From NCBI RefSeq assembly GCF_003590095.1, contig NC_039492.1:6944001-7008000 (forward strand): a stretch of 64,000 nucleotides of DNA, given 5' to 3'. Positions 1 to 13,331 of the stretch are shown in pieces. Under the pieces are notes generated by a model. It ran no database searches, was not told the origin of the DNA, and saw only the letters and a program-made list of their open reading frames with translations. Source of the stretch: Trichoplusia ni (lineage: Eukaryota; Arthropoda; Insecta; Lepidoptera; Noctuidae). Position 1 is the first letter of the stretch; every line of letters begins with the position of its first letter. Both the position numbers and the translations under genes were made by a program.

Positions 1-990
1 TCATTATCAACAGATGTTCTAGGTTCTATGGGTATCCCTCCATATTAAAAAAAACAAATGGCAAGCAAAATGTATATACGTCATATTTGACGAAGAAGGA
101 AGTCTTAGCGTAGGAAGCATAGCGTAAAAAGATTAGGAAAGCATTTACGTTTCGTTGAGGTTTTTATTAAAGTAAGATAAAGTAGTGCACTCGTTTTAAT
201 ATTAAATGTTATTATAGTGACTATTATACGCCTATCATTCTTCTAAACCACGTACGTATTACAAGGAAAACGATATTCCAACGTAATAGTAATTACTGTT
301 GATACCCTAGATTTTCCAATAAACAATGGTGTTCACGTAGAGACTAATCCTTATAATCAAATTTAGTAGAGGTATAGATATGAACATATTATTTAAAATG
401 CCAAATAAAGGAAAATCAATGCGTGATGAGTCATACTTTGAATGATTGAAGTCTGGCAGAACGAAAACCCATCCGCTAAATCTGCCAAGGTTGCTAAGTG
501 CGCTCAACAATAATTCTACGCAAATAGTAATGGAAACCATCGTGTAAATCGTGCCTTCAAATACACTTTTTTTCTAGTGGATTTAGAAGATATATAATAT
601 TACTATTCTTGTCCATATAATTTCCCCACGTCAGGGGGTGTATGTACATTGCGCATTAAGTAATAAACTTGAAGAATATGTTTAAATATCAAGTATTTTA
701 GAAAATTTAAATTGTTTGTTGTGGGAAACAATGAGAATAAAATTTTGTGATTTTTTAATGGTGCTGGTGTGTGTGTCTGTGTTACTCTTTCTAGATGTCA
801 TTGTTTAAACTTATAACTTTTTATTGTGTGTATTATAAAACCATTTATACCATATAAACAGAGAGAGAAGAGAAAACAAATACACTAAATATGGTTGAAC
901 ATGATTGTTAAAAATAATGCAGAGAAATCATAATACTGTTATTATAATTACATTATTAAATGCATCAAATAATTATTTTTTAGAATCAAG
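1..990. other. Upstream region and 5' intron of Rab14, no gene seen
   Basis: AT-rich sequence without a supported coding region. The Rab14 start codon lies eight bases after a good splice acceptor (T-rich tract ending in tag at 983), so at least one untranslated 5' exon must lie upstream. It may be in this stretch or outside the window. I could not place its donor or the promoter. Confidence 0.4.
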
Positions 991-3074
991 ATGACATCAG
1001 GACCTTACAACTACTCCTACATATTTAAGTATATTATAATTGGAGATATGGGTGTTGGCAAATCATGCCTATTGCACCAGTTTACAGACAAGAAGTGTGA
1101 GTATCATTGTGAATGTATTTTTTGTTATAATTTTAAATCATTTCTTTTTCGTAGGCTCTGACTTCAAATCAATTTATGTTCAATTCTGAAGTTTTATCCT
1201 GTTTGGTTCTGTTTCAGTCCTGTGTGGGAGCCAGTAAAGTAGCACAGGCCCTTCTGTTTCAGATTTTTTTATATATTATTATGACACTTAAAAATCTGTT
1301 TAGTTGGTCAGGCAGTTTTTCAAAAACTGTTTACATATCATTTCTCATAAACAATATATGAAGGGTATACATCGATTTTAAATCTTGTTTGATGCTACTT
1401 ACCAGTATGTTTATTATTAGCAAGTGATGTTTTAAGCTCTACCATACATTTCATCAACTGAGCTGCTTTTAATCATCCTTACTTATTGAATATTTTTTGG
1501 AATTCTGTCTGATGGACTAAATAGATTCATATTATTAGATTTAGTTAAATAGCCAAATAGTGCCAAATTTTATACAATTTAACAATGTAAAATTTAATTT
1601 TGCTTTTTGTATATGTTATATTTTTTTCCCTAAAGCTAGGCTATACATCCCTGCAAGAAAGCCATAGTCATTAAAATTTATTTATTGATACACTCCTGCA
1701 AATCTTGTTCCACTTAAGTAAGTTTTCAAAGAACTTGCCGTAGCTCAAGTCCATTTTTTCCTATTATCTTTATGTTGAAGCCATTTAGCTATTTTATGTT
1801 CAGGAAAAAGCATGTTTTGTTTATATTTAATAAAAATTCTATTATACCTTTTTTTTCAGTTATGGCAGATTGTCCTCACACAATAGGAGTGGAATTTGGC
1901 ACTCGCATTATTGAAGTTGCAGGACAAAAAATAAAGCTGCAAATCTGGGATACAGCAGGACAGGAAAGGTTTAGAGCTGTCACACGTTCATACTATAGAG
2001 GTGCTGCTGGGGCACTTATGGTATATGACATAACAAGAAGGTAATTTTGGATCATTTAGTTAATGAATTTTTGAAATACTTGTTCCATTGTTAATATTTA
2101 TTGCTTAGAACACATATAACAGTACTTTCCCAAATTTTGTGTTTATTGCAGATCTACATATAATCATCTGAGTAGCTGGTTAACTGACACACGTAATTTG
2201 ACTAACCCCAGTACTGTGATATTCTTAATTGGTAACAAATCAGATTTAGATGGGCAAAGAGATGTGACATACGAAGAAGCAAAACAGTTTGCTGATGAAA
2301 ATGGACTAATGTTTGTTGAAGCTAGTGCTAAAACGTAAGTTTTAATCATCTCAAATAAGTTAACATTGCAAGATAATGTGGCGGAGCTAAAAACTACCCT
2401 ATGTGTTAATCCTGGTTACAAACTCAGTGTTTCACAACAACAAAACATTAAAAAGTAGCAAAAATCTAAATATACAAAATCTCGCGTATATATTAGTTAG
2501 CAGAATAACGTAAATCACTGTTGTGAGGATCTTTCTGTGTGAGGTCATAGACACCAAATATAATGCCGCAACTGCAAACAGCAATGAATATAGGATATTT
2601 TATTATCATTAGTATATGACATCGTATTCCTCCTAATCAGTGATTTTTTGTAGGTTAATTATTACCAGGCAATTTCATGGTCTAAAAACAATAGTATTAA
2701 TAATTTATAGTAGAATGTACCAGCTATATGTGATAGGGAATCTATGTGACCGACTTTATTACTTTAGGTTAATTCGTATTTGTGTATAGTATACAAATAT
2801 TTACTGAAAATGTAACTGGTGTGTGATGTGTAGCGTTTTTATATTGGTGTTTTAGATTCTAATTATTTTTTTAGTAAGATAAATCGAGTTTTTAAATTAC
2901 AGAGGTCAGAATGTGGAGGAAGCCTTTCTTGAGACTGCTAAGAAGATATATCAGAGCATCCAAGATGGGCGACTGGACCTGAATGCGGCGGAATCGGGTG
3001 TGCAGCACAAGCCGGCGTCGCCGGGCCGCCCGCTGCCCGCGCCGCCTGCTGCGCGCGACAACTGTGCCTGCTAA
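991..3074 (+). CDS. Rab14: Ras-related GTPase Rab14
   Basis: Small GTPase that acts in traffic between Golgi, early endosomes and recycling compartments. Coding exons are 991-1096, 1860-2040, 2152-2334 and 2903-3074, all with GT-AG borders. They sum to 642 nt, a 213-residue protein, close to the roughly 215 of vertebrate Rab14. Visible motifs are the P-loop GDMGVGKS (residues 18-25), the switch I threonine at about 43 in TIGVEFG, switch II WDTAGQE (65-71), NKSD (124-127) and SAK (154-156). Most of the sequence is near-identical to vertebrate Rab14 as I remember it, including PYNYSYIFKYIIIGD at the start and STYNHLSSWLTD in the middle. The tail ends in CAC, a CxC prenylation site expected to carry two geranylgeranyl groups. 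The tail just before it is proline/alanine-rich and GC-rich. The start is the first ATG after a splice acceptor, so a 5' UTR exon lies upstream. An AATAAA at about 3139 may serve polyadenylation. Confidence 0.96.
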
Positions 3075-5628
3075 CTGATCTCGCAGATATCACATACATG
3101 GAAATCATACTTAATGGTTCAAAATTATTATCTTAGTAATAAACACAATTGTCATCAAATTTGTTTGTTTTGACATGTTTATATTAGTGTACATTCCACT
3201 TTATATTTGTTTTGAGAATGTATATTTTAACTGGGCTGACCTGAAAATGTAATTAGAAATTTTGCAATTTCTAGATCTGTTTGACAAATATTTTCTGCGG
3301 AAATATTTTTGAAGAATTTAGCTTCAACCATATTGTAAATGTATTATTTATCTACCTACATGAGTGTATTTTTGTATAGGTATAAATAGGTTTGGTCTCT
3401 TTTAATAGATCAATTAAACTTTGTTTTTTTAATCAGTAGTGAAAACGTTAATAATTGATTATAATGTAGTAGTTACAGTTTTAAATTATTTCAGATTTTA
3501 TTTATTAGCGGGAGCAGTATGTGTATTTTAGTTTATAAGCACTTATACATTGCATTGACCGTGGTGGTAACATAGAACTACACGGTAGTTATTTTTAAAG
3601 AAAATACGTTTCTTATAACTGTTGTGTGCATTTTCAAAGCTTTAGCTCTTTTTGTCATTCCTTCCTACGATTATTCTGAGAAGTAATTTTAGTAATATTA
3701 TCAAAGCAAAAATCTGTAAGTCCGTACATTTAATAACAATAATAAAATCAGAATTTGCTTCCAGACTTTATAATGTTACCACAAACAAAAGTTATGTAAT
3801 ATATTTAAGGACTTTATTTAATTATATTTGTGAACAACAAACAATTATAACCTTTATCGATAGCGACGTGCGATCTGTGCATGTCTCATTTCCGAAACCA
3901 TTATTTTCTTTCTATAAATAATCACGAGTGTCATTATCACGTAAGGTATGTAAATATAAATATATATCATATACTAAGAGGTTTATACATTTTAGTTTGT
4001 ATGAATATGTTCGAAATAGTCGAGTTTGCCGCTTTATTCATTAATTTGAGGATATTTTCCAAATAAACAAACTAGGTTCACTTTACTGCGTGTAACGTGT
4101 TGTGTGTCCAGCTATGAGTACACTACAGCGTTTCCCTGTATCTGGGAGGAACGCTTCTGCGTGTAAATCAAGATTATGGCTCCGACATGATTTAGCGACG
4201 AAAAATGCGAATCCAATTGTGACCCAATATCTATGAAATAAATAACAATAAAATGTTTATTTAAATTTCATAAAAAAATACCAATCGCGCTTGCAAAGAT
4301 AGCTTATCTGTGTCACCATAATATATTTATCTGATAGAGAGAGTTTGAGAACTAACAAGTGATAATGATACTTTGACTGTTGAAAATCTATTAAATCGAA
4401 ATAAATTGATTACATCAGCCTAATCCTCACTTATCTTTTGACTACATACTTTTTTATTTCCCGTTAGGTATCTCCCTAGGAACATAACAACAATTTGTTT
4501 AAATGTCTTTATTCTTGTAGTGCGGAAACACGTGAGATTCGGGCAATCAGTTGAGGTAGGCGTGCCTTATATGACAAGTGTTCTTTTCAGAAGCATTAGA
4601 ATAGAATAGAATAAGTTATTAACGATTATATGCATCACTTTCTACACAACACCACTTTGGGTTTTGGTGCCTCTAGTGCTATAATAATAGCCCAGAAGGC
4701 GCGCCTACTTTAATTATTGTGTGTATTATAGAGGTATTCATATCAATATAATATAATTAAAAAAAGTGTAAATCAATTTAACTTTGTTTATGGGCTAATA
4801 TATATTTATGTAAAGCAGAAATACATTTGAGATTCACTTGATTATACGTAGTATTAATTAACAAACAATCGTCATTCTTAATTTGTTTAATTTTATTTCA
4901 GTACAGTTCCATCACCATGCATAGTAAACCTTATTGAATATTCAATAATATAATAGTTGTTAAAGAATAATATAAAAATATGTAAATTCCACAACCTTAG
5001 AACTTAATTATTTTAAGTTAATAAAATAGACAATAGGTATAAAATTGAATTGCGTACTTTAATAAAGTTTGTACAGTGTAGCGTCAGATAACTACTTAAC
5101 CTTTAAATGCGATAGTTTGCAGAATACTTGTTAAATTATTTTATGACGTAATATTACAAGGGCCGATTTTTCAATCACCCTAAGTCAGTTTGATTTATTC
5201 GGAGTTTGAGTGGCTAAAAGTTACGTTTTGAATAGAAATACTGCATAAGTAATTCGATCTTGTGTCTCAGCAAGTTATTTTAATGCTATTAAAGTGTGCA
5301 CAATTTTGTGAAATTTGAGGCCAGTACTCTTCTATCATAATTGGCTAACTAACTCTGTAGTTTATTCTCAATAAGGGCGAACCGAGTGATGACTTTTGAT
5401 ATTTTATTTCATTACTTTACGAATATTTAATCATGTTGACTGAATATGTAACTATTTATCTGTCAGTTAGATCGTTTTAAAAGGATAGACATGTAACACA
5501 CATTTTCCCTTAACTTAAAATCGTTTTTGTCTCGTCTTCTGTAACACCTTTTAACACAAACAAAATTTTCAACATCTCTATGATTATCATGTCATTGTCA
5601 TAATGATTATAAGTTATAGCAGTGCCTC
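3075..5628. other. Rab14 3' UTR and spacer, no gene seen
   Basis: Holds the Rab14 3' UTR (candidate AATAAA near 3139) and then AT-rich spacer up to the stop codon of the minus-strand carnitine acetyltransferase gene. Short open frames at 3652-4066 have no splice context or recognisable composition and look random. I see nothing else I can support. Confidence 0.4.
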
Positions 5629-8600
5629 TTAAAGTTTTGATGTAATGCTCTGTAAAAGAACATCATGCATATCTTGTAGGGATTGTTCCAATGCATTTCT
5701 GTACTTGACACAATCGGTGTCCGGATTGTCTACAAATGCAGATGTTGCAAAATTGATGTCATTTGCTCTGGGATTGTAACATGTCGCATAGCCATCAGAT
5801 ACCAATGGGCCGTAGCACATAAACCCATCACACTTAGAAGCAACCTGAAACATCATCATACATAGTTAGTTATTTTGAACACTTCTTGACAACATAAATC
5901 TCCGTTTAATAGACGATATCTGGTGTTATAAATGTTGTTCAAGACAGTTTTTGCCTAACCTGGCTGGTTGAGATCCTCATGTGTGCGCTTTTCGTAAATG
6001 CCTTGTCAGAATAAATTTTGGGTATTTCAATACCATTTTCGATTGCCGTTAATTTTAATCCCAGTAAATGTCTATCAACACCCAATCCCTGAAGCGCCTG
6101 TAATAGAAGTCAGCGATATTAGATTGTGTTACTCTTGAATATTTGAACCCATGTATTCAAGTAAGTCCTACCTGTACAGTATAGTTTTTGTGCGAATTAA
6201 TAGCGCTCTTTAATGCAGCTGATTTCTCTTTAGGACTATTGTTTGCGTTTAACATGGTCCTTGCAAATTCTACGGATTCAATTGAACACGATCGTATAGT
6301 TTCTGTGCGTCCTCCTATGTACATTCTTGTAGCTGCTGACTCGTAGTGTGCGCCAGGAACTTTATGCAACCTAAAATGTACAAATTTAGTTTTTAGTTTT
6401 TTAGTCGTGTTAATGTCTTCATTAATTTCATCATGTTTTCAATTCTTAATATTTTCATGAATTTTCTGGTCAATGTTGCTCAACAAAAGTTACGCCCGTT
6501 GATGTAGCGTACAGATAATCTTAAATGCGCTTTCGCCTGTCAGTGGAAATTAAGTTGGTGATAGTTACGTTATACATTATGCTAGGTACATTTGCTGCGA
6601 TAATCTTAAAGCTAAGTTACGAGGAATTAATATGTAAGGAACAAAAATGTTATGAAAACTAATTGCCAGCTAATTTAGTAGCAAACAATACTTTCAATCT
6701 AATCAAAAATCAGCAAATCAGTTAATTCACTATTGATCTACATAGTGCGACACTGCAGCGGCTATTTTATAAGTAGATGGCAACTAGTAAACACTGCTTC
6801 AAGAAGGTGTTTTCGATTATAATTACCATTTACAAGAGCAGTGCTAAGAACTATCGAGATAACAAATCCTCTTACGCTTGAATAACTTAGTATCTTACCT
6901 GTAAAAAGCTAGTTGCATAGCCATTTGTAGATAACTGTCTGGGCTTAACTTTTGCTCTTTGATGAAGTTTTTCCCATATTTATTATATTGGAAACAGTTC
7001 AGCTCCAAATTATTTACCAAGCTGTAACAAAATATTTATATATAAAGAACATGCACAAGCACGTTACAGATACAATAAACATTACCAAAGACCTTGTATC
7101 AATATTCGAATTACAAAGATTCTTCGCTGTTGGTGTAGCCCAAATTACTTAACTAATTTTTAGCACCGTCCGTCGCTCAGTGTTAACAAGTACAGTTAAG
7201 TTAGGAGACTAAACATATGATTAAACACGTTGACAGTCCCTGCATCACATAATGATACAAATAATATACATCACCATACGTCCTTGCATCACATGTGATG
7301 CAAGTAGCTATACAAACTTTATGCACCGAAGAAAAATTCCACGGGATCGGTATGACGTCCCTTCCACCCTGTCTATTAATTAAATTTGAAGTATTTCCAA
7401 CTACCTTCAATAAAAAACCGCGGGACGTCACGTAAAAGTGGGAGGATTTGGCCTGGACGGTCAACGTGCGTTAACGCCCATTCTGCGGAATATAAGCGCA
7501 GCGAAGTACGGAATTTGTAATATTTTTTACGATTTTCACTGCAATTTATTTAAGAGTATTTAACTTAGTTTTACACATATTTAATTTACAATGAGCAGAA
7601 CCGCTTTGTACCGGGGCAAATGAATGAATAGCAAATGGATTAAATTGGCACTATTAGTATTATCGTAAGCATCTTTCTAACACAATAATTGGAAATTCGG
7701 TACTTGGCGGAACACTCATCAATCGTCAATACAATGAATTTAAAATTATTGTAAGTATTGGCAAATTGCTTAAGAGAGAAATGGCTTCAAATTGAATTGA
7801 ATAAAATTTAGAAACCCAATTTTTTTTAACGTAAGAAAATTACAAACCTGTCTAAATTCTTTTTTGCTGTATTAATCATGGCACCGACGTCCGACGACAC
7901 GTTGAATTTCAAATGAGTCGGTTCTCTAGGGCGTGATGATCGCGGTCCTGGATTTTTATTTTTTGCTCTAAAATGTTAACTTATATTAATTAAGTATTAT
8001 AAATAAAAAGCTTGAAAAATATACAAATGCTGCAATCGGCCTTTTAAGAAAGACAAGCAATAATCACTACACTTGGACACTTGTAACAAGGTAGTGTGGG
8101 GAGGTTAAAAAAATGAGATAGTTACAAGAATTCATAAAATTATTAAAAAAATTAAGCGTAACCCTCTTGTCTTTTTCAAATTGATACCGACAGAAAATAA
8201 CAAAGGCAAGTACCTATAAGCATATCTTACTTACAGGTATTGTACGATAAAGTCCATTAAAACAGCTATAGGTTGACCTTCTGCTGGGGAGTGTTCGTAA
8301 GTTAGCCCTGTTACACCATCAGCACCAACGACAAACTAGAACCAAGGACCATCGTAATCCATCTATTCATATTCAATTAATAGAATATAATCTGTGTAAG
8401 TGTTTGTGATTGCGTCTCACCTGCACCGTTTTATCAAACCAGCGATTACCACCATTGCTGCTAGATCCATTACCATGTATGAGCTGTGCTCCAGCTAAGG
8501 TTCTACGAGCATCAGGATCTTTCAATTTCCATAAGCCAACGGGAGCATCCAGACAGAGAACAACAATACTTCTTTGAACATCTTCTAAAGATGTTTTATT

Positions 8601-11508
8601 AATTTTATCTGAAATATTAATAAAACATGTTTCCTGCCTTTGTCTTATTAAAAGAGAATGATCCTTTAATTTAGTCAGTGAGTACTGGTCCTTTAGCCTT
8701 TTCAGCATAAACCCAATACCTATTCTATACCGCTACACGCTTTTCCAATAAGTGCGAACAAACAGGCGTTCAGATGTAGAGGAAATAGAATAAGTATTTG
8801 AAGGATACATACCATTAGCGAGTAGTTGGTAAGCTTTAGCCCACCTATCGCGGTTTTCAGACGTGAGAATACCGATTCCTTCATTATTCACAGTGTTCGA
8901 GAGTTTAATTACTTTGCTTAATTGTTCGACAATTTGATCTTCGTTCAGTAAAATGTTATCATCGCCCCATAGATCGACATGAAATATCTAAAGAAAAATC
9001 AATTATTATCTATACATTTAGGGTATTTTAACACGAAATTAGATATTAGGGTGTGTCAATATAAATCTTGTTTGTCTTTAATCGAAGTTATGGAGATTCT
9101 TTCTTAAATGTAAATTGTGTATCTACCACTTAAGTATATTCCTTTTTATCTTTTTCTCGTATTGAACTAATGTTTTAGGTGGTTCATATGGCAATTCGAC
9201 TTACAGCCGTTTACATGAAAGCTTGGAACTACAGACAGATGTACTTTATTTACATATTACGTGTAATAAATAATTATAATTTGTTGCCTTACATGATTAT
9301 TATGAATGATTGTAACGTGTTTGCTATCATTATTATAAGACAACTTGTCTCGTTTTTCCCATGGTATCCTGCAGGTTCCAAATATTTTCTTATATTGTTG
9401 CATATCTAAGGGATTCTTTCCCATCATTTCAACGGGAATCTGGTTACTGAAATGAGTATAAAATTTATTATGTTCCCAATGCTGTTGAGGTCAGTCTTCC
9501 CGTCTTCCGTCTACAGAGGCATATTAAGTATAGCATAAATGGAACCCTGAACACTTACTTGTCAATCAAACTTTTATACTCCAGTGCAGCTAGCAGTGTC
9601 TTAGCCGCATATTGTAATTGATTTTTTTGACTTTCGAATTTCTCGAGAGGAAAGGCTAATCCAGGGCTAGAAAATACAACTACTGGATCTCGGTATTCCA
9701 AATATGCTGTATTTAGCCACCACTCTTCAAGCCAGTTTAAATGCTCCTTTGACCTCTTCTCTAACAAAGCCTGTTTCAAATTTGTAAATAAATATTAGCG
9801 ATGAATATAATATTAGTCAAATTTAACACGTTTATCCTTCATAAACGTGTTAATATATATATATATATATAGGTCATGCAAAACAACAAAATAATACAAA
9901 AAACTTACTTGCAATTTCTGTCCTGTGCCATTTAGAAAGTCTTTTACCAGAGTTGTTGTCTTTGCAAATTCTTCATCATTTAAATGAGGTCGTACTGTTA
10001 ACAAATACTTTTCTATCGTGTCCTTAAGTTTCGGAACTGGTAATCTCGGTAGATTTTGCGAATTAGTCGTTGAATGTGAAGATGTATAATTACAAGTTAT
10101 TTGCATAGAGGTGACATAGGGCTCAAGGAATCCTTTCAGACCCCGCTAAAATCATAAAAGATACACTTCCAAATTACTTGCTAGAGTGTTACTTAAAGAT
10201 AAATTTAAATTCCACTAGCTGTCTCGAAACTCCGACCGCGTGAACTTCAGTTCAAGCGCGGTGGTTTCCGATTCCGTGTAAATGAAAGAATAGGATTACC
10301 CATTTTACCATATTTGCCATTATACCAGGTCCAATAATAAAAATACTTTCATTAGTAAGCCCTTTTTAAGAATACAAAAATCTAGAACGGAGACTACCTC
10401 CACAGGAGAAATGTAAAAAAAAAGACATATAAAAGCCTAAATAGCCTTGCTATAATGTGCTGAAATTACATTATAATCCCTAATTATATCAATCATTCAA
10501 TTACCTTTGGGGACAAAAATGCAATACATGTATATTTTCTAATGGAATGCAATCAAAATAATCATTTTCAAGTACAATTTCAATCATTAAATGAGGACAA
10601 CTATGGTTATGGTTAGTCTTTCCTAACAAACATATACCTTTCGAACGATATACAATTTATTCTGTTTGAATTCAGAGCCATATTCCACACATTTTTGGAG
10701 CTTATGATCCTATAATTCTATTACTATCTAATATATTATAATCATCATTATGATAGTGTGTGCAAAATATTTGTAGTAATATTATAAATTTAAATGTTAG
10801 TTTCTTTGTTATGTTTTCACATGAAAATACTTTACTAATCATCATGAAATTTTGCACACAGTGTCTAGTAGTAAAATAGGGTATCATTTAAAGCAAAAAA
10901 AAATCAGGTTTATACTTTATATCACAGGCAGGCACAGGCGCGGGATCCACTAGTGTTTTCAAAAATCAGCTTTTTATTATGAGCATTGTGTCTTATATTT
11001 AACCAAACCAAACTCAAACTATGGACTCTCTCTTGCCAACAGATATGAAAAGTTTATCTCAAAATAAAAGTTCTTCCTCTCAATCCCTTTATTGAATCAA
11101 ACAACTATTTGTATAGGTATATGCTTAATCTTAAATCTAAATATTAGTAAATAGCCTACTTACCAATTTAGGCAGACCGCGTAACATTTTAGTTAAATCC
11201 TGAAATAAGAATACGCTAAGTGAGTTTCAATGCATGTACTGTTTCATTTATCTATAATGTAATAATCGTAAAAATAAAACTACGTAAGAACGGCCATAAA
11301 TTAATGATAGGAAGTTATTAATCTCAAAGTTAATTTTGGATAAAACTATTTTAGTAACTTTAATATTGCAATAATAAATAAGCACTTATACTTTTTAGTT
11401 TCAAATTACTTATTAGACAGCTGTTACCATTCGAAAATAATATATCGGCGAATAACAAACCTCTCCGTCTTGATTGAAAGTCTCCTGTACTTTGACACTA
11501 GTCAACAT
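5629..11508 (-). CDS. CRAT: Carnitine O-acetyltransferase, peroxisomal-signal form
   Basis: Transfers short acyl groups between CoA and carnitine, buffering acetyl-CoA in peroxisomes and mitochondria. Minus-strand coding exons in transcript order are 11508-11461, 11199-11164, 10145-9909, 9770-9559, 9446-9293, 8987-8813, 8608-8421, 8335-8235, 7967-7848, 7021-6899, 6370-6172, 6097-5960 and 5844-5629. They sum to 1947 nt, 648 residues, against about 626 in human CRAT. Family landmarks: LPRLPVPKLKDTIEKYL near the start, GNRWFDKTVQF, the catalytic histidine in TYEHSPAEG (about residue 365), the carnitine-binding STS motif (about 574-576), and GPLVSDGYATCYNP near the end. The residue matching mouse Met564, which limits CrAT to short acyl chains, is still Met (about 586), which argues against an octanoyl or palmitoyl transferase. 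The C-terminus is SKL, a strong type 1 peroxisomal signal. The N-terminus (MLTSVKVQETFN) does not look like a mitochondrial presequence. An alternative first exon for mitochondria could exist but was not seen. Confidence 0.93.
9855..9872. repeat. (TA)n microsatellite
   Basis: Short run of alternating TA in the intron between the third and fourth coding exons of the carnitine acetyltransferase gene. It is likely length-variable. Confidence 0.7.
10215..10420 (-). repeat. Helitron-like 3' end remnant in a CRAT intron
   Basis: On the minus strand the sequence ends in CTAGT (10218-10214), preceded by a GC-rich stretch (CGCGGTCGGAG type) in otherwise AT-rich intron. This matches the 3' end style of lepidopteran non-autonomous Helitrons. 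The 5' limit is uncertain. Another degenerate copy may end near 10950 (GGGATCCACTAGT). Confidence 0.4.
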
Positions 11509-12857
11509 CTGTTCAGCTAGGTATATAACTATATGAAACGATTGTAGAAAAAGGAAGCAGAAAATTTAAACTTTACAGATAAGTTCTTAGTGAAAGTGCC
11601 TATGCATCCGTGGCAACTACAAACGCAATATACGTTCCTCTACGGTACGGACCGGTGTTGCTTGAAGGCTGAATATTAATCAAGTGGACACACCAACAAT
11701 ATAGTTCATAACTTTTTAAGTGGTATCTGATAATGTTGGTTTTTATTTAAATCCCGTTTTGACGTGTGAAATGACCTTGAATAAATGAAATGAAATGACA
11801 CTTGACATTTCAACGTTCAGTCACGTTCATAAATAACCTGCTGAATCAATACGCATTTTCATGAAAAATCGGCACGTAAAATAGTCACCATTTAAGCGCG
11901 GATATTATCTAGTGTATAAGAAAATATTCTTAGTAGCTTAGCTTCTTAAAATATTGTTGTTTTCTGCTATCAGTTAATAAATCTGTTCTTTAAAAGACAC
12001 ATACAACATTATAGCATTTAACACGACAATATTATTAGTGGATGGACGAAACCGGAAATGACCTGCAAATTTTATATAACGTATATTATGCAAATTACCA
12101 AGATCAAAAAATCTGTTTAGGTTTTACGTAAATAATATAGACATGTCCTAATTTAATGGAAATAATTTATACTTTACAGATACTATACTTATTGGGACTT
12201 TGGAATTTTTCAAGAACCATGTTTGTTTTATGCCTTCGTATTTAAAGATCCCGCTTTACTATTTGTTACACTATTAACTGTAGCTAATGTGAAAGTAAAG
12301 CGGTGCGCTAAGCAATCCAACGGATAGACACAACTCATATTCATTGTAGCTGTTGCTACAAAAGAAAATGAGTTGCGTCGCCTTATTTATCTTAGGCCTC
12401 AATAACGGAGACGAGGGCATCATGCCTCTCGTGGGGCGGAGCGACTCGCAGCGCGTAACCAGTAAGATTTTTCTGTTTACAGAGCGGCGGCACATTAAGC
12501 AGCGCGTATCTTCGAACTCGTAAACCCAAAAGTATGAATGAAATGTCATCGGCAAATCCGATCTTTGCCGGTACAGTGGACGCATTATGCAAACTCAATA
12601 CGTGTGATGCGATGCGTCCGATGCTTACGGTACTGACTTGTGGAAGCTTAGCTTTAAGCTGATGGCAATGCACCCGATGGGGGAACAATCCATATATATT
12701 AGTATCGAAAAATATAAAACTCAATAAAGAACACTTGCAGCGTGGTCTGCCAATGTCCGTTGTGACGGTTTCTAAGTCAGCGTTCTGAAATATCAAAAAA
12801 TAAGTGATAGAAGAATCCTCGGTGGAAGATGATTGGGCATTGCTTTATAGAGCTTTT
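11509..12857. other. Upstream region of CRAT and start of a GC-rich repeat patch
   Basis: 11509 to about 12250 is presumably CRAT 5' UTR and promoter. I recognise no core element with confidence. From about 12290 the composition shifts to GC-rich, CpG-rich DNA with open frames on both strands (for example 12392-12796 on the minus strand). Their translations resemble no family I know, and the patch adjoins transposon remnants, so I take it as repeat-derived. Confidence 0.35.
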
Positions 12858-13062
12858 CTAGCTTTTCGCCCGCGTCGAGGTCGGTTATCTCGCGTTTCCA
12901 AGACAACTCTTCATTACGTCCGGGATAAAAACTATCCTATGCTCTTTCTCAAGGACAACTCTATCTCTGTACCAAATTTCATTAAAATCAGTTCAGTGGT
13001 TTAGACATGAAAGCATAACAGACAGATAGACAGAGTTACTTTCGCATTTATAATATTAGTAG
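12858..13062 (-). repeat. Helitron-like non-autonomous element, reverse copy
   Basis: Read on the minus strand it runs from ACTAATATTATAAATGCG to a GC-rich 3' end closing in CTAG. A second copy of the same family lies on the plus strand at 37025-37235, with the same internal order: CTCTGTCTGT, then TAAACCACTGAAC, then TTTTTATCCCGGAC, then the CGGGCG-rich end. The CTAG terminus after a short GC hairpin is the Helitron hallmark. Confidence 0.7.
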
Positions 13063-13168
13063 GGATTGAAACCGCGTGCGTCGCCGATAAACGCCGCGTA
13101 AAGACGCAGCAGGCACTGCTGCGGGCTCTAAAATCGATTCTCCGTAACACACCATTATTATATGTGAA

Positions 13169-13331
13169 CTAGCTGTTGCCCGCGACTTCGTCCGCGTGGT
13201 TAGAAGATATAAGTTATGATTTATACCTGCCCTGTTTTTTCCACACTTTCCATTGTATCTTCGCTCCTATAAGTCTCAGCGTGATGGTATATAGCCTAAA
13301 ACCTTCCTCGATGAATGGTCTATTCAACTTG
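13169..13331 (-). repeat. Helitron-like 3' portion (left arm of pair flanking WDR82)
   Basis: Begins CTAGCTGTTGCCCGCGACTT and continues to GAATGGTCTATTCAAC. Its reverse complement matches 16425-16587 almost base for base. The element is truncated on its 5' side and joined to unrelated GC-rich sequence. Confidence 0.7.

Noticed and set aside
9179..9409. Plus-strand 76-codon frame over a CRAT exon
   Set aside because: It is the antisense shadow of the minus-strand CRAT exon 9293-9446.
12392..12796. 134-codon minus-strand frame in the GC-rich patch upstream of CRAT
   Set aside because: No family resemblance or splice context. It lies among transposon remnants in GC-rich sequence where open frames are expected by chance.
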